A stretch of 64,000 nt of DNA from Linepithema humile (Eukaryota > Arthropoda > Insecta > Hymenoptera > Formicidae), in assembly GCF_040581485.1 (NCBI RefSeq), contig NC_090129.1, positions 23,876,764 to 23,940,763 of the forward strand. The letters are read 5' to 3'. The first letter of the stretch is position 1. Each line of letters begins with the position of its first letter. Of this stretch, positions 1 through 13,600 are shown one piece after another. Both the position numbers and the translations under genes were made by a program. The notes below the pieces were generated by a model. That model had not been told where the DNA came from. It worked only from the letters and a program-made list of their open reading frames with translations, and made no database searches.

Positions 1-3000
1 TTCTCTTGCATTTTGTGCCAGGTAAGTTAACATTTAACATTTAATTAAATAAACAATAATTGAATTAGTAACTTGACAAATCAAACACTTATATTTTTAT
101 ATTTTTTTGTAGAAATATAAATCGATGTAATTAGAAATGATTAGAGCATTATTTGATTATTGATTGTAATTATTTTTAGAAGGTTGATTGTCAGTTGTAT
201 TTGCAATTTATAGTATTATTCTTTTGATAAACAGACGATTATGAATGTAATCGACAATTATTAATATGTTAATGCCAGTTAATGCGACTTTACGCTTTTA
301 AAGTTATGCTAAGTCCTCAAATATGGAAATTTATGATAATAAAGAATCAGCATGCTTTCAACAAATCGCTACTTATGTTATTTTTGATACCTTATTTTTC
401 AGAAGAGGAATGTTATCACTGTATGGCCACTCTGGTAGCAGCCAAAGATAAAATGTTCATCACACAAACCAAACTTCTCTACGAGGTTACGTGGAAAACA
501 GTAGAACAAATCACTAAAAAACATGTCGTAAGTAGCGAATTCTTAAAACTGATTATGATTATCTGTTTTCGAGTTATTTTTTTACTCCAGATACTGCCGT
601 AATTCTAAAAGGTTTTGATAGACCTGAAAGAGATAAACTCAAGAAGAGATAAACTTAAAGAAAATATTTTGTTGCTATTTTTTAATAAATTGCTAAAAGT
701 TATAATAACTAAATGATAGCTTTGAAGAAAAGTTTGTTACATTATATGTATGAGACAACTTGTGTTTTTTTAATTAAGTATTTTAACATCTAATCTCGTA
801 GTAGAATTTTTATCAATCTATATCTCTTTCAATCAATATTACATTCAGTTAACACACATTTGTAAAAAAACAATGCAATAGATATATAAACGAGATATCA
901 ATCGTATGAGTAAAGTTATTCTCTATTAAAGATCTACAATTAGCAATAAACAGATTTCTTGCAAGGATTAAAATATAATTTCGAGAGCATAATTTTAACA
1001 AAAGTAATTTTTAATGCCGTTGATATGCGGAAAAGCATTTTATATCTATCGCTTGTACCGCTTTGTTTATTCACGCGCAAATATAAAGATTATTATGCGC
1101 ATTCATGTCATTTAAATTCATCGGAGTTATATCGGTTTTAATTCACAATTTTAAGAAATCAGCTGCTGTACATTTAGCGAGGCATTGCTCCGGCTCAAGA
1201 GCAGAAAGAATCTACATGGACTGGATCTGGTGGATTCTTCAACTTCTTCCATTTCAACATCTAGTCAGGGTTATGGACTGTTTTCTCCATGAAGGCATTA
1301 AGGTGAATTTTTTACACTTCAAGTCCAATCTTATATAAATCCTAACAGATACCATAAATTTTTAAAAATATATAGGTTCTCTGTGTTGTCTAGTTACTAC
1401 AATTTGCCATGTTCGAATAGTTTAAAAGTAGATAGTTTAAGCTCCAAGCTAAAAGAGTGAAAAAGAACTGTACAATTTGAACGAGATTGATCGGAAGAGA
1501 TTCGATTATATCTATTTCCCTTGAATTCAAATTTCAACTGCTCGGATATAAATATCTGATCCATATCTTCGAAAGATCTAAACAATTTAAGGTCCGAGAC
1601 AGAAATTTTCTCGATCTGTTTAAACTGTTCAATCATCGCAGAATTCAAACACAGACATCGAGCACTGAATTCAAACTGTTTAGAGGAAAATTCCGAGCTT
1701 GAGTTCTCGTTGTGCGTTCAAGCAACCAGTGAAGGAACAGCATGCGAAACTGCCCATCTATCGCACATGTGAAGTATGAGAAAAATTGGCGTTCACCCAA
1801 CCGACAGATAAAGATGAACCGCGTGTTACGCGAACTGTGCAATGCACTTATGTTCTAGGAATAGGGCAAATGTTAAATTCGACGATTGACTCGGTGCCAG
1901 CGGAAAGTTGTTTTGCAGACATTTTTGCACACCGATTATGTCGTGCATAATATTGTTCTTTTCAGATGTGATTCGTACAGTTGTAAATAAAAAAAAATTG
2001 CAAAAATGCAAAAATTTTTTCAATAAGTATCGGAATGCGTGAAAATGTGTCCATAACTGTACACGAAACAGTTTACTATTAAGTCAAATATTATACCATT
2101 GACTCAAATATTATATATCAACCTGAAATTTGAAATTTTATTAGCTCATCGATAGATAGACACTGCTTGTTTTAATAAAGATGCAAGCAATTTATTTTAT
2201 TTTTGAAAGTTTATGTACCAACTATTGAAAAATTATATAAATATACTTACGGATAAAAGTTAAGTTATTTATTTACATTTTTTATGTATGTTGTTAATTT
2301 TATATTAAAATTGTACAAAATATAAGTATATTTTATTTGTAAAGCGTTAGGAAAATTTTATAATCTTAATAAACGTATGGTTATATAAGAAGTTACGTCA
2401 AAGAAATTTTTTCCCCACATAGAAGCATAATTTCTTAATTCTATCATATAATTGTTTTTTTAATAATGGTCTTAGCAGCAATTATTACAAATAAATTTCT
2501 GTTTTCAGGTCTTCTATCGGGTTGCTATGGCTATAGTTTTATTATTCTATAAGCACTCTTCGTCGCAGAGTTCAGAATGGATGAATGAGATTTCGAAGAA
2601 CGGTATAGACGCTGCTCTATCAAAGTTCTGTAGACAAATGCCAGTAAGTAATAAAATCTAAATCTACAATATAATAATTGCGTTTATTTGAGACTTTAAT
2701 GTTAAACCGAATCATTGTGGACTATTGTAGAAATTAAGAGGATCTTTTTCAAATGATACAAAATCACTTGACTTGCGAAAGAAAAAATAAGTATTGAAAC
2801 AAAAGGGAAATAAATACCTTTCTTCTATGTAGCTAAGATTATTCCCGTTAATCTTCAGGATGTAACATCGATCTGTGGAATCGCTATCCAATTTTGAAGA
2901 GTTGTGTTGAAGAGTAATGTAGGCGAGCAAGTGAGGACACTGTGGTTCTCAATAATCGGTCATCCGTGATCGAGGGAAGAGCAGATATGTAACCCGTGGC

Positions 3001-6000
3001 TATATATCAATTGAGACGCTGAAAATATCAAGTAGACCAAGTCTAATTTCGGTAAATTTTAAAATCCACAGAAACTTGCTCCATTACTTTACTTCCAATA
3101 TAAATAGATCATTCACAATGGAAATGATTCCACTGCTAGATAGTGTTAACAGATCTAAAGTAATTAAAAATCTAGATTGAATTATTTACAAAGAAATACA
3201 TACATTAATTTATTTTATTCGTTTATTTAATTTTACCCGCGAATAAATGATTACAACGCAATAATTTCCTTTTGGTTTCGTGGAGAATCGTATCGCGTAA
3301 TTTGATACACTGCATTTTCAACGCTTCAATTGTTTGTTTCTTTGTAACACTATCTTTTGTAAACATGCTGCTCTGTGCAATACAAACGCCTGTGAGATCG
3401 CGTGTTATATACAATAACTTTTCCAGCTGGTCTTCAATTCCAACTTAAAATATAAAAATTAATGAATGACAATTGGTAAATTGCTATATCACACATCTGC
3501 TCTTTTATTCTGAACGAATATATGTCCTGAACCGAAATGTAATGCGACTTTTTTTACCACGATACTTTCTTTTTAATTAATAATGATAATTAAGTAAAAA
3601 CATATAGATTTGTTGATAAAAATTTCCTCAAATTAAGATTTTGTCTCAAAATTGGTGTTTATTTGCGTTTTTAAAATGTTTAAGAAAAATAAGATTTTGA
3701 TCATGTCTGCATTATAAGTAAAAATAATAATAATAAAATTAATATATAAAATTAAACACAGAAAATATTCTTGTTCTAAAGTAAATAAGTTTCTTATCAT
3801 GCCGAATTTAATATTTTTTTTTTTAAAGAAGCCTACATTTTATATTTTGTAAAGTTTTAATTTTGAGGAAAAATATTCAAAGTCTCTCATGCAATTTGCT
3901 AATTTTTAGGTGACACCTGCCAAGTTTCTGCGCACTGCCTTCGGGATTCGCGGACTCAGCTCAGCATACATATCACGAGTATTTCTACGCACGGAAATGG
4001 CTCTCAAAAGTAAGAGTGTCTTGACGGGGTCCCGATCCTTGGCCAGGTCGCGGTCGACGGACAATCTACCAACCAGTCAGTCACAAGTCAACATTCAGAT
4101 GATGTCACACACGCTTACGATTCGAGAAGTATGTTATTCATTTAGTTCTCTTCTTTCCTCAACTCAATTTCGCATTTATTTCGATTTATTAACAGCAACA
4201 TGCCAATTATCGGCATAGGCTGCGTTCCTGCAATCGTAGTTACGTCAAGTTGTCCGAAAACTAATTTGCAAATACGATTATAATTTTAATTGACAGAGAA
4301 CTTTTACAGGTGCAAATATAAACTATTTATAGTTTCACATGGTATGCAATATTTTCCTGTTCTAATATAAATGGCACCTCTTTTTTTATTTCGTCAAAGG
4401 AGATGGACCATAATGAGCAAAACTTAATGGTTTTAGCTATTAAACACGTGTTTTATTTATTATGTTTTATCTCGTTTAGTTTAAGAAATAAAAAGGGATC
4501 ACTTGTGCTGAATTGCACTATATATTTTTTTTACTTTATGAGTATTGAAACCGATATAATTTCGTTGAGCTCGATGTTCGATGTTACAGGTACGCGAGAA
4601 AAGACCTTATGCTGATTATCGCGTTTCGTTAGCTCACGGATAAACGTAAGGATCATTCTTGCATGCCTGTGATGTCCAAACCTCAACTCGATGAAATTTC
4701 AGGATGCCCAATAAATCATGATACGACCATAATTATGAAGCAATTTCTCGTGAAAAAAAATAAAAGGTATTTGATAAATTTTTTTATTTTGATTTTTAAT
4801 TTTGTGATCACGTAGTTTTTGGGAGAAAGTATTTTAAATATGAAAACAGTGTTCATCGAATTAATTGACATGACGTATCGACATTTGTGTGCATCCATTG
4901 TGCAGTAATATTTTCCAATTTTAAACTTTGTTTGCATGATATTGTGTATTTATTATAATATGTCAAATACTGATTTTCATTAATTACTTGGAATAACGAG
5001 GTAATATCGTGTACATTATATGTCCATGACATTAGTAGAATTTATAATGATAATCCTTAAATCGTAATTTATTATTAAAAGGAGCTTGATTAATGTATAA
5101 GTACTAATGTATATATTCACACAGATAAATACACTTTCATATTAAAAACAATTTTTCTCAAAAATTACGCCAGCAAAAAGAAGTTTGTATTACTTTAACC
5201 AATTTTGTTTTCACGAGGAATGGTCTTTCGAGTCGTTTGTATCGCGGTTTATTGGATATTCTGTATAGTGGTCTCAATCTCCGCTTTGTATAGCCCAGCG
5301 TGCTAAAGTAGTCTCTTGTAGGGTTCGAATCTCTCAATGATTCCATTTGTTTTCAGAAAGAGTGTGAAGACTCGTACAAAGCCAGGGTATCGTATAATTA
5401 TCTTTTTAGGAAATGTGTTGTTAATTTCATGTGCTCTGCCCACCCTTCCCCCCCAATCCGCCCCCTTATTTACCCTGAAACTTCTATATTACACTCATAC
5501 TACGTACTCACTTATCGCCATACATTTGTCGTGCCAGCTTTGTCGCTGTTATCATTTATCCATCCGCAGTGATTCTTTTAATGCGTCTTCCACTAGCGAC
5601 GCGGCAGTAACCAATATTCTATCGTCAGCAATGTTCTGCCGCCACGCATAATGTGAATCTCTCTCGCTGGCTTTGCGGTGTGGCTCTTCGCGTATCAGTG
5701 CGAGTTGCAATCATAAATGATCTCAAAAGCGGCACAGAATTAGTGCCCGAGAAAGCAAGCAATGTATAGGAGCTGTTGTAATAAAAAAATTGAACTAGAA
5801 TTTTTTTAGACACAGCTTCTTTTATTCATTCGTCACGTTATTCTTTCTTCTTCCTTCTTTTGGCAGAATTTTGAGATTGCCTCTCTTTGTCCTCTCTTTG
5901 CAATCATATTAGATTGCGATATCAAAATTTATGTATTTTTTCTTCCTGATATCGTAATCCAATATTGCTGCAGGAAAGGAGGAAAAGTTTTAAGAAGGAA

Positions 6001-9000
6001 AAACGAATTGGTTCCTTCTGACTTCTGATTTGCAATTTAAAGATTATAGTTTTTTATATACGAATCGATGCGTTTTTAATATTGCAATCGAAAAGAATTG
6101 CTGACTAACACACAATAAGTTTTATTAAAATAGTATAAGAGGATTTCATTCTCTTAACTAAATGATTTCAATTAAGCTTTGCTTAGCGAGCGTTTAATTA
6201 GTTTCTATTCTTTTCTATGTTATCTGTTACAAATTCACATTATCTTAACTATTTTCTTTTAATGTAATTTTATGGTATTAATGCAAGTATTATATCAGTT
6301 TTGGAAGATGCTTTTCTTATAAATTTAACTCATTAAAAGTAATATCTTAATTTATTAGCAGTTGAAAATTGTGCACCAATAATATTTTTTTAAATAATTT
6401 TTACTTGGAAAAAATTGCTTTCAAGTTTTCTCTTCAAATTTCTCTAAAAGCTAATGTTATTAAAAAGTTGATTTAATTGTTTTATCTCTTTATCTTTGCA
6501 TGAATAACATCTTTTAGCGGAAATCGATATATGTTTCTAACATCTTCCAGTATTTGAAATTTTAAAATGCATTCTGAATAATTGAACGTTTAAAATAAAA
6601 ATACATCGACCATTATCGTCATCTTGTGCATAATAATAGTAGCCAGATCTGTGCTTAATATGGAATAAGTCTCGTCAAAGAGGTTTACAGAATTGAAAAC
6701 GCTTGAATATTTTTATCCACAAATCAGATTCTTTTACGGAATATTTAATTACTGGAAGACAAAACTTTTTGTAATTACCATTAATAATTATTATTCGATA
6801 ATACATAATACATTTACAAGAGAGAATACATGTTCGAAACCTTTGTTTGTTGTTTGTTAATATATTTTGCTCAGCATTGAGCAGTGTAATTGGATTGGTG
6901 ATTTGAAATATTAAAGAGAATGAATCAGCGACAAGATGAGATTGATGATTTTAAACGAAGCTGGCGACTCAATATAGTCAATAAGTGAAATAGAATGATT
7001 AGTCAATAAGTGAAATAGAATGATTAGGAGAAGAAAATACAATACGGCAGTTTGTAAAGCAGGAGAGCGTCGTTAATTTTTAAAAGCTAGTGCACTAGAT
7101 GTATAGGATCCTAATTACAGATATTCAAATAAACTTTCTGCTTTGTTAAGCGATTACGAGTTTTTTGGCATTTAGAAAATTTTTATTGGCTACAAGAATG
7201 AATCATATGAATGAAGAATGGATTACATGATAACCGATCAAACTTTACAGCTATTTTTTAATCCACAAAAAGATAGTTTTTGGCACATTCTGTAAATATA
7301 TTCTATCGAATACGAGTTGTAGCATGAAAGGAATCTAATTTATTTCGATGTATAGTGCAAAAAAATTCTTTTATTTTTTATTTTTGATCAGTATGGGGGA
7401 TTGTAAAATAACCAAAGAATGCGATTTTGTGCGATTAACTGTGATAGATAAAAAAGAAGTATTTGCACACCCTACTTTCTTTTCTTTCGGATAACTTTAC
7501 ATTAAAAGAAAAGAGATATTCATTCTCCATGGGATATTTGTGCGATATGGGTACATGCAAAATACGTTTGCACTGGTACCAATGACGCTCAGCACTTGTA
7601 CATCGACGTAACTGATGTGTTTGTGCTGTCTTGTGTTGTGCTGCCTTCACTGGAATGATGGATTAAATGGTACCGGATATGTATAGGGCGCACACAGTCC
7701 TGGACCACGTGCCCTATCAATGGGCGTTTATCCCATACAAAGTATATGCTCCCAGATCCTAGATATGCCTGAAGTAAGTATTCACGGCCATCCTTTCATT
7801 GAGCAAGTTAGACCCGAAAATACCGTCAAAACTTAGTTGTAGGTCTTTATCAGCTTCCTGTGGCATGTCAATATTGTCGCCTTTGGTGTACATACAATTC
7901 CCTAGAAATCTGTAAATACAGAATATTTTATGCGATTATAGATATAATCCTTGTAATTATTTTAATATAGCGAATAAGTGGCCAGTGATGTCCCAAATCT
8001 TGTGACATAATGTAGAAAGATTTTTCAACTAAATTTCTATCTTAAAATTATTATTAAAATTTTTCTGTAATTGTAAAAAAAATATTTCACTATTATTCTG
8101 AGATTTCTTTGAATCTTGGCTACTATATCGTTAGCTGAAAACCATACTTTTTGATTTTCAGAAGCTTTTTACAGAGTGTCGCAATTGAGCTGAAACACTA
8201 ATTATTTTTTATTTTTATTTTTAGAGAATATTTATTTGAGGCATATTTGGAAATTGATGCAACTATTAATTATGTAATTTTATGTATAATGTTTGCTTGG
8301 GATATGTTTGTTTAATCTATAAATATTTCCAGAAAAAAAAAATATATATATATATTTAAACACGTTAATTACTAGTACGATTGAAAACACCGTTGAAATA
8401 TTGAGAAACACGGAAAAGAAGTTGTATGATTCTTAGAAGAAATTAATTTTTGGATTTGCTTTTACAGCATGTGACTTTATTATGCACAATCGATACAAAC
8501 TCACAATCAGTCACACAGTGTTGAAAAAAAGAAAGATTTTTTCAACGATATAAGCAATTTTTATTTATATGTTGCTTATTGCTTAAATGTTTTTGTGTGT
8601 CCCAGCTTTATATAATCAAGTATAGGAGGAAGAAAGAGAAAAAAGAAGAAAAATTATAAAAGAGTACAGAAAAGAACACATTTATCATCGCTATCGCAAC
8701 AATCCACGTTGACGTCCTCGTTAACATTCATTTGTATTTTTATCTCTAACCGAGTGATGCTGCTCTGACTGTTGCATGACGAATGACAGTATGCACTGAT
8801 TTGCAAAGAATACGGATGTTTACTTTTTCCAGCATATCATCGTCGTATCTTTATGTTTAGTTGATGTCCCACATAAGCGAGATAGAAATATGTTCCTTTG
8901 CTAGAGTCGATGTTTCTTTACAAGAAAGTGTTTGCGATATTATAAATAGGAAATACTAATTATTATTTGATTTTACATATTTTTGTGTAGAGATATATGT

Positions 9001-10645
9001 GTATATATAAATGTGGGAGATTATGAGAATAATTTAATAGTCTATGACATCTCAGAATAATTTGGCATAATTTATTCTAATGTAAATACATGTGCTATAT
9101 GCATAATCACATATTGGTACATAAAATTGCTATTGTTTAATTATCATCTACGTTAATTTATGGATAAAAAATATCGAGATGACAAATACCAAATTATTCT
9201 AATAAGGATATAACTAAATTTTCGTTGCAACATGTATGCGCAGAAAGTTGGCATTTTAGAAGCATATATTATCTTCGCAATTAAACTATATATGTATTTT
9301 AATTTATATTAGAGTTTCATTTTTTATGATTATAAAAATTAGATGGCTGCCAACAATATGATTTTCTTTTGCTTTGTTATCATTTTATTATTATGGAAAA
9401 AAACAGTAACTATTAGTTTCGACATGGGGCGTGATGTGACTCACGTAACATGAACAAAAAAATCTCTGAAAATGTTTTAAAGAAAATATTAGCTGGTTCT
9501 TTTTTTTCTCCACGATTATTTCATGTATGCGTCGAGCGAACAGCGAGTTTTATAAAACAAATTTTTAATTTTACTAATATGATTAGTTACTGTATTTTTC
9601 CATAAAATAGCTGATATAATCATTTTGATTTAATTTATGAATCAAGCGCATGTCTTATCGTGATTTAGTTTGCTCCTCTTAAATTATTAGTGAGCCGTTG
9701 TTGGAAACTAATGTTTGCACAATTATGAAAACAATCTTTCACTTTCTATATTTCTTGAAATTAATTATTTGAATTTGTTTATTCGCCAGTTATTCACCTT
9801 ATGGTCGTGGCTGCCGATGAGAATTACAATGTATCAGCCCATCTTGCTGTACACGACCGAGGAACACGGATGCTCTTTAACGACGTTCTACGTGCGAGTT
9901 GAGCAACATGAACCGACTCTCCTGATGATCAAAACATGCAACAATGAGGTGAGCATACGACTATTTATTTTTCTTAACGCGTTAACAAACTGTTGCTTTA
10001 CGTGGGATCTTAAAAAATTGTTTCACTTTACGATTTTATTTAAATCATTTTTACAGGTATTTGGAGCTTATTGTTCTACAAGATGGTACGAACGTAATGT
10101 AAAGGACGACAAGGGACAACGACAAGCATACTTCGGTACCGGTGAGACATTCCTGTTCAGCTTGTATCCCGAACGAGCCAAGTATCCTTGGGTAGGCATG
10201 GATTCATCGCATAATGACTCCAAAGTACATCACTCAGCCGAACTATTCATGGCCGCAGACTCGAAAATGATAACTATCGGTGGCGGGTAAGCTTCAATAT
10301 AAATTAATCAATAGCACCTCTTGTTATGCGTAAATAGAAGCAATCACAATTTTTTTAATGCTATCACAAAAAATAAAAAATATAAAATAGAGAATTCTGA
10401 TATGATTTATAAAGTATCACTAATTAGAATTATTATTTGCCCACAAATTGTAACTATAATATATCCTTCCGTTGATTCGCTGATTTTATTTTTTTATCTT
10501 CAGCGACGGTCAGGCGATTTGGATGGATGAGAACATAAGATTCGGCAAAACGGATCGGTGCTCGACCTTCAACAACCCACCCCTCTGCGCCAGTGGAGAC
10601 TTTGAGATCAGAGTGTTGGAGGTGTATGGCTTCGCGGGTGCCTGA
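1..10645 (+). CDS. sky: TBC1D24/Skywalker Rab GTPase-activating protein, 3' part (TBC end + TLDc domain)
   Basis: Coding exons read as 1-21 (partial, gene enters from the left), 403-527, 1156-1302, 2509-2643, 3910-4128, 9790-9948, 10057-10286 and 10504-10645 (stop TGA). All junctions have GT/AG and keep one frame. The first four exons give the end of a TBC domain (for example MDWIWWILQLLPFQHL). Exon 5 is a serine-rich linker. The last three encode a TLDc domain with the stretches YTTEEHGCSLTTFYVR, YFGTGETFLFSLYPERAKYP and a terminal FEIRVLEVYGF. TBC followed by TLDc is diagnostic of TBC1D24, called skywalker in Drosophila, which acts on Rab35-type GTPases in endosomal sorting of synaptic vesicle proteins. 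Intron 5 is 5.7 kb and holds coding-like minus-strand sequence annotated separately. The N-terminal part of the TBC domain lies outside the window. Family assignment is secure; exact exon edges are by inspection. Confidence 0.93.
3223..3443 (-). CDS. candidate terminal exon of an unidentified gene nested in a sky intron
   Basis: On the minus strand an AG acceptor at 3444-3445 is followed by 72 open codons ending in TAA (3225-3223). AATAAA-type signals follow immediately after the stop. The product is lysine-rich and helical-looking (segments DQLEKLLYITRDLTGVCIA and TIEALKMQCIKLRDTILHE), with composition much more protein-like than the AT-rich surroundings. I do not recognise the family. No upstream exon could be fixed; a donor with phase 1 would be required. 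It could be the last exon of a small gene nested antisense to sky, or an old retrocopy. The + strand here is a sky intron. Confidence 0.35.
6976..7025. repeat. 25-bp tandem duplication in a sky intron
   Basis: Two exact head-to-tail copies of a 25-base unit, 6976-7000 and 7001-7025, each containing AATAAGTGAAATAG. It looks like a recent local slippage or duplication and has no visible coding content. Confidence 0.9.
7600..7908 (-). pseudogene. unidentified coding-like island, broken frame, inside sky intron 5
   Basis: Reading the minus strand from an acceptor-like TTTACAG just above 7908, one frame stays open for about 46 codons (containing MYTKGDNIDMPQEADKDLQ and FDGIFGSNLLNERMAV) before TAG near 7771. 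A second frame, shifted by one base, then stays open for about 58 codons (GSGSIYFVWDKRPLIGHVVQ). Base composition is clearly richer in G+C than the flanks, as in exons. I cannot name the family. The one-base shift suggests a decaying gene copy or transposon fragment. Two adjoining exons of a nested gene are less likely because there is no room for an intron between the frames. The opposite strand is also open for about 31 codons, so the strand call is only moderately safe. Confidence 0.3.
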
Positions 10646-13600
10646 AGAGGGAAGAAAACAGTATTAGTTTGTTTTATTCCCTACTGCCATTTAGTGACTC
10701 TCTTTCTATACGTATTAGACACACTGTGTTACACGTCATAAATGTGTATCCATGTATTGTATCTCTTTAGGATACCCGTATGCAAATAACGCACAATGTG
10801 AAATTTGCCCAATGTTTAGGGACAAAAATATTTTGATTGATCGTAGAAATATGCTGCATTTTCTTTCGTTTTCAGATTGTTTGATTTGGGTAGCTAATCT
10901 AATTTTTAAGCACTAATCTGAAAATTTGAAAGATATCCGCGCGAAGTATATATGTATATATATTTGCACATAGAAAATCTTTAGTACAGAAAGAAAAGTA
11001 AAATTAAATAATTTTTTTATATTGTGGGAAACAATGTTCTCGTTCTATTATAATAATTTTACGGATGTAATAATAGTGATAAAAATAATTAAATTATAAG
11101 TTATAAAAGTAGTTTTGTAAAATTTCTAATTTTAAATTACCAAGCCATTTTTGGCCTAACAAGTAAAACATGCAAAAATTAGTTATTAGCGATTCTGGAT
11201 AGCGAATTTATAATAGATTTGTATGGATATGTGGAATTCAATATCGATAGAAAATTGTATTATATGAACTATCATACATATTTGGGATCCATACATGATA
11301 TACATTTGGTAGTCTAAGAATAAGTGTTTTTCATACAAAAAAGTATTTAGTATTAAAATCATCACAGACTATTTTTGTTTTTTTTTTAAATCGGTCAAAT
11401 TTTACATTGTGCATCGAGGTACGCTCTGCCAAGTAATAATCTTTGCGATAATTATTGTCAACCATTGCGCATCTTTCGGCTGTTGGCGGCAACAATTGAT
11501 CATAAACAATATCGACTCACGTACAATATCTTTGGAGATATCATAGATCATAGTGATGATTTTTCAGGGCAATTATACGTCAACGATATAGTTATCAAAT
11601 ATTGTCGATAGTAATAGATTAATAATTAATTACTTATAGATTCATAAACGACTGTTTTGTGAGTCTACAGGTAATCATGTTAGATGACGATTAAAGCTGT
11701 GTAACTTTCAAAACGGGTAGCTTATTGTGACAATTATTGTCGGTAATATGGTTACAAAGTATTGCGGGCAATAATTCAATAACTTTGTACTTGTTAACAT
11801 ACGTGACAACATTAAAAAGGTATGTTTATATTAATAAAGTATTGTCCTCCTAAACATACCTCGGCATATCGAAATATATTCGCGATTGCTTATATAGTAG
11901 TAGTAGTACTTGCTTGTCGATAGATCGAGATGAGAAAAAGAAATCTAGACTTTGGTGTCCTTTTACCATAGAAGTTATTCTTTTCTAATTCTCTCTCATT
12001 TAATATGCAATGATTATTCTCTTGCGTACACACACGTAGACATTTCGATGGTGGGTGATTCTTAAATTAAATTCAAACTTTAAGCAAATTATGTAAATTT
12101 GCATAATTTGCTTATTCTGAATTTGTATTATTTATGATTATTTTCTTAACTACAAAAAGTGTAAAATAATTTCTACATACAAAGCGAACAAAAAGCAATA
12201 TTTATGAATATTGTTGTAATATTAATAAATATTTTATAACTGTGAAAGTTTAAAATATAGTATAATATATATATATCTTTATATGTGTTAGATTGTTATA
12301 TATATCTTAATTTCGAGGTTCTATTTTTTGGAGACGAAGCTTTGCATGGAAGAAATTTTATTTTACATGTTTATTTGATTTTTCAGGTAGAAACAACTTT
12401 CCGCTTGCACTAGCAATATTAGATTACATATTTCTTTCTTTCCACGTTGAAATTATACTTGTCTTACAGTGATGAGCATAAAATCTTTCTTTAACAATTA
12501 TTCATTCATAATGTATGTTACACAATGCTTCTAAAATATTGTTCTTTGAAAATTTATCGGCAAATATGCTATCTTGCTAATTTTAGTTTGCCCGTCATCG
12601 AATTATTGGTCTTTTTCTCGTAACGAAACAAAATGCATTAGTCGCTAATATTTAGCAGCGCTGTTATTATCGTGAACCGAGCTTCGACAATAAGCTGCGT
12701 TGAAGGCCATAAAATCGCAATGCGAAATTTTGCGACTTTGTGTAATATATAATACGTATATATATAAGAAGCACGCTCTGATTCATTTACGCGAATACTT
12801 AATATTCATTGGACCAGGAATAACTATTATATGTGTATGTATATATATAATGGCATATGTATATATATATATTACGCTGTGTATATACGTATATGAATAT
12901 ATATATACATGTGCATATGTGTATCATTTTCCAGATAATTTCGTTGCGCTTATCATTAATTTCGTCATTAATGTTCGTGTATACATACATTTATTGTAAT
13001 GATTATTATTTATCTCTTATTGTTGTTATATTCGTAACTTTAATGAAATTGTTGAAAACGGAAGAGTTCAGATTTTGTTCACAAAATTACACGGACACAC
13101 CTTATGAATCTGTTGCGCATAATATATATGTAGATTGTATACAAAACGGACCATAAATATGTTAAATTTGGAGAATTATGCGGAATAGAATCAAGAAATG
13201 TCGACTCTTTATTTATGTGAAAATCGAGAAATATTCGTACATTAACGATTACCGGGAATGTTTATTAGTTCTTTAACATTGAATATAATATTATAAGATG
13301 TTGCGAGGAAGGTGCGATGTTTTATGAAATAAATTCTGGAGCTCAACATTAGGTTGACCTTACAACTGGTGTAAATAAAATAAAAATTTATATGTACAAT
13401 TGTTCAATAATCCGAAGGTCTAAAAATACATTGATTTAAATGTGCAAAGATTCAACAATCTCTGATGATCTCCAATCTAATGACTTGTAAATTTAAGAAA
13501 CTGCAATTTGTTAAATTTTCATTTTAAGTCACGTATGCAAAATATTTTTTCATATTAAACGCGAATATTATAAGATTGTTTATATTTATATATACATCGA

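Noticed and set aside
2706..2950. Minus-strand open frame with a donor-like end near 2790
   Set aside because: A protein-like peptide is visible, but a TGA lies directly upstream, the acceptor is poor, and it cannot join the 3223-3443 exon, which already ends in a stop.
5265..5345. tRNA-like stretch with TATAGTGGTC and GGTTCGAATC
   Set aside because: The A- and B-box-like words are present, but the acceptor, anticodon and T stems do not pair and the spacing is wrong. At best it is a decayed tRNA-derived fragment.
12700..13156. Overlapping open frames of 60-99 codons
   Set aside because: They are produced by TA/TG microsatellite sequence and encode repetitive Y/I/C runs in several frames.
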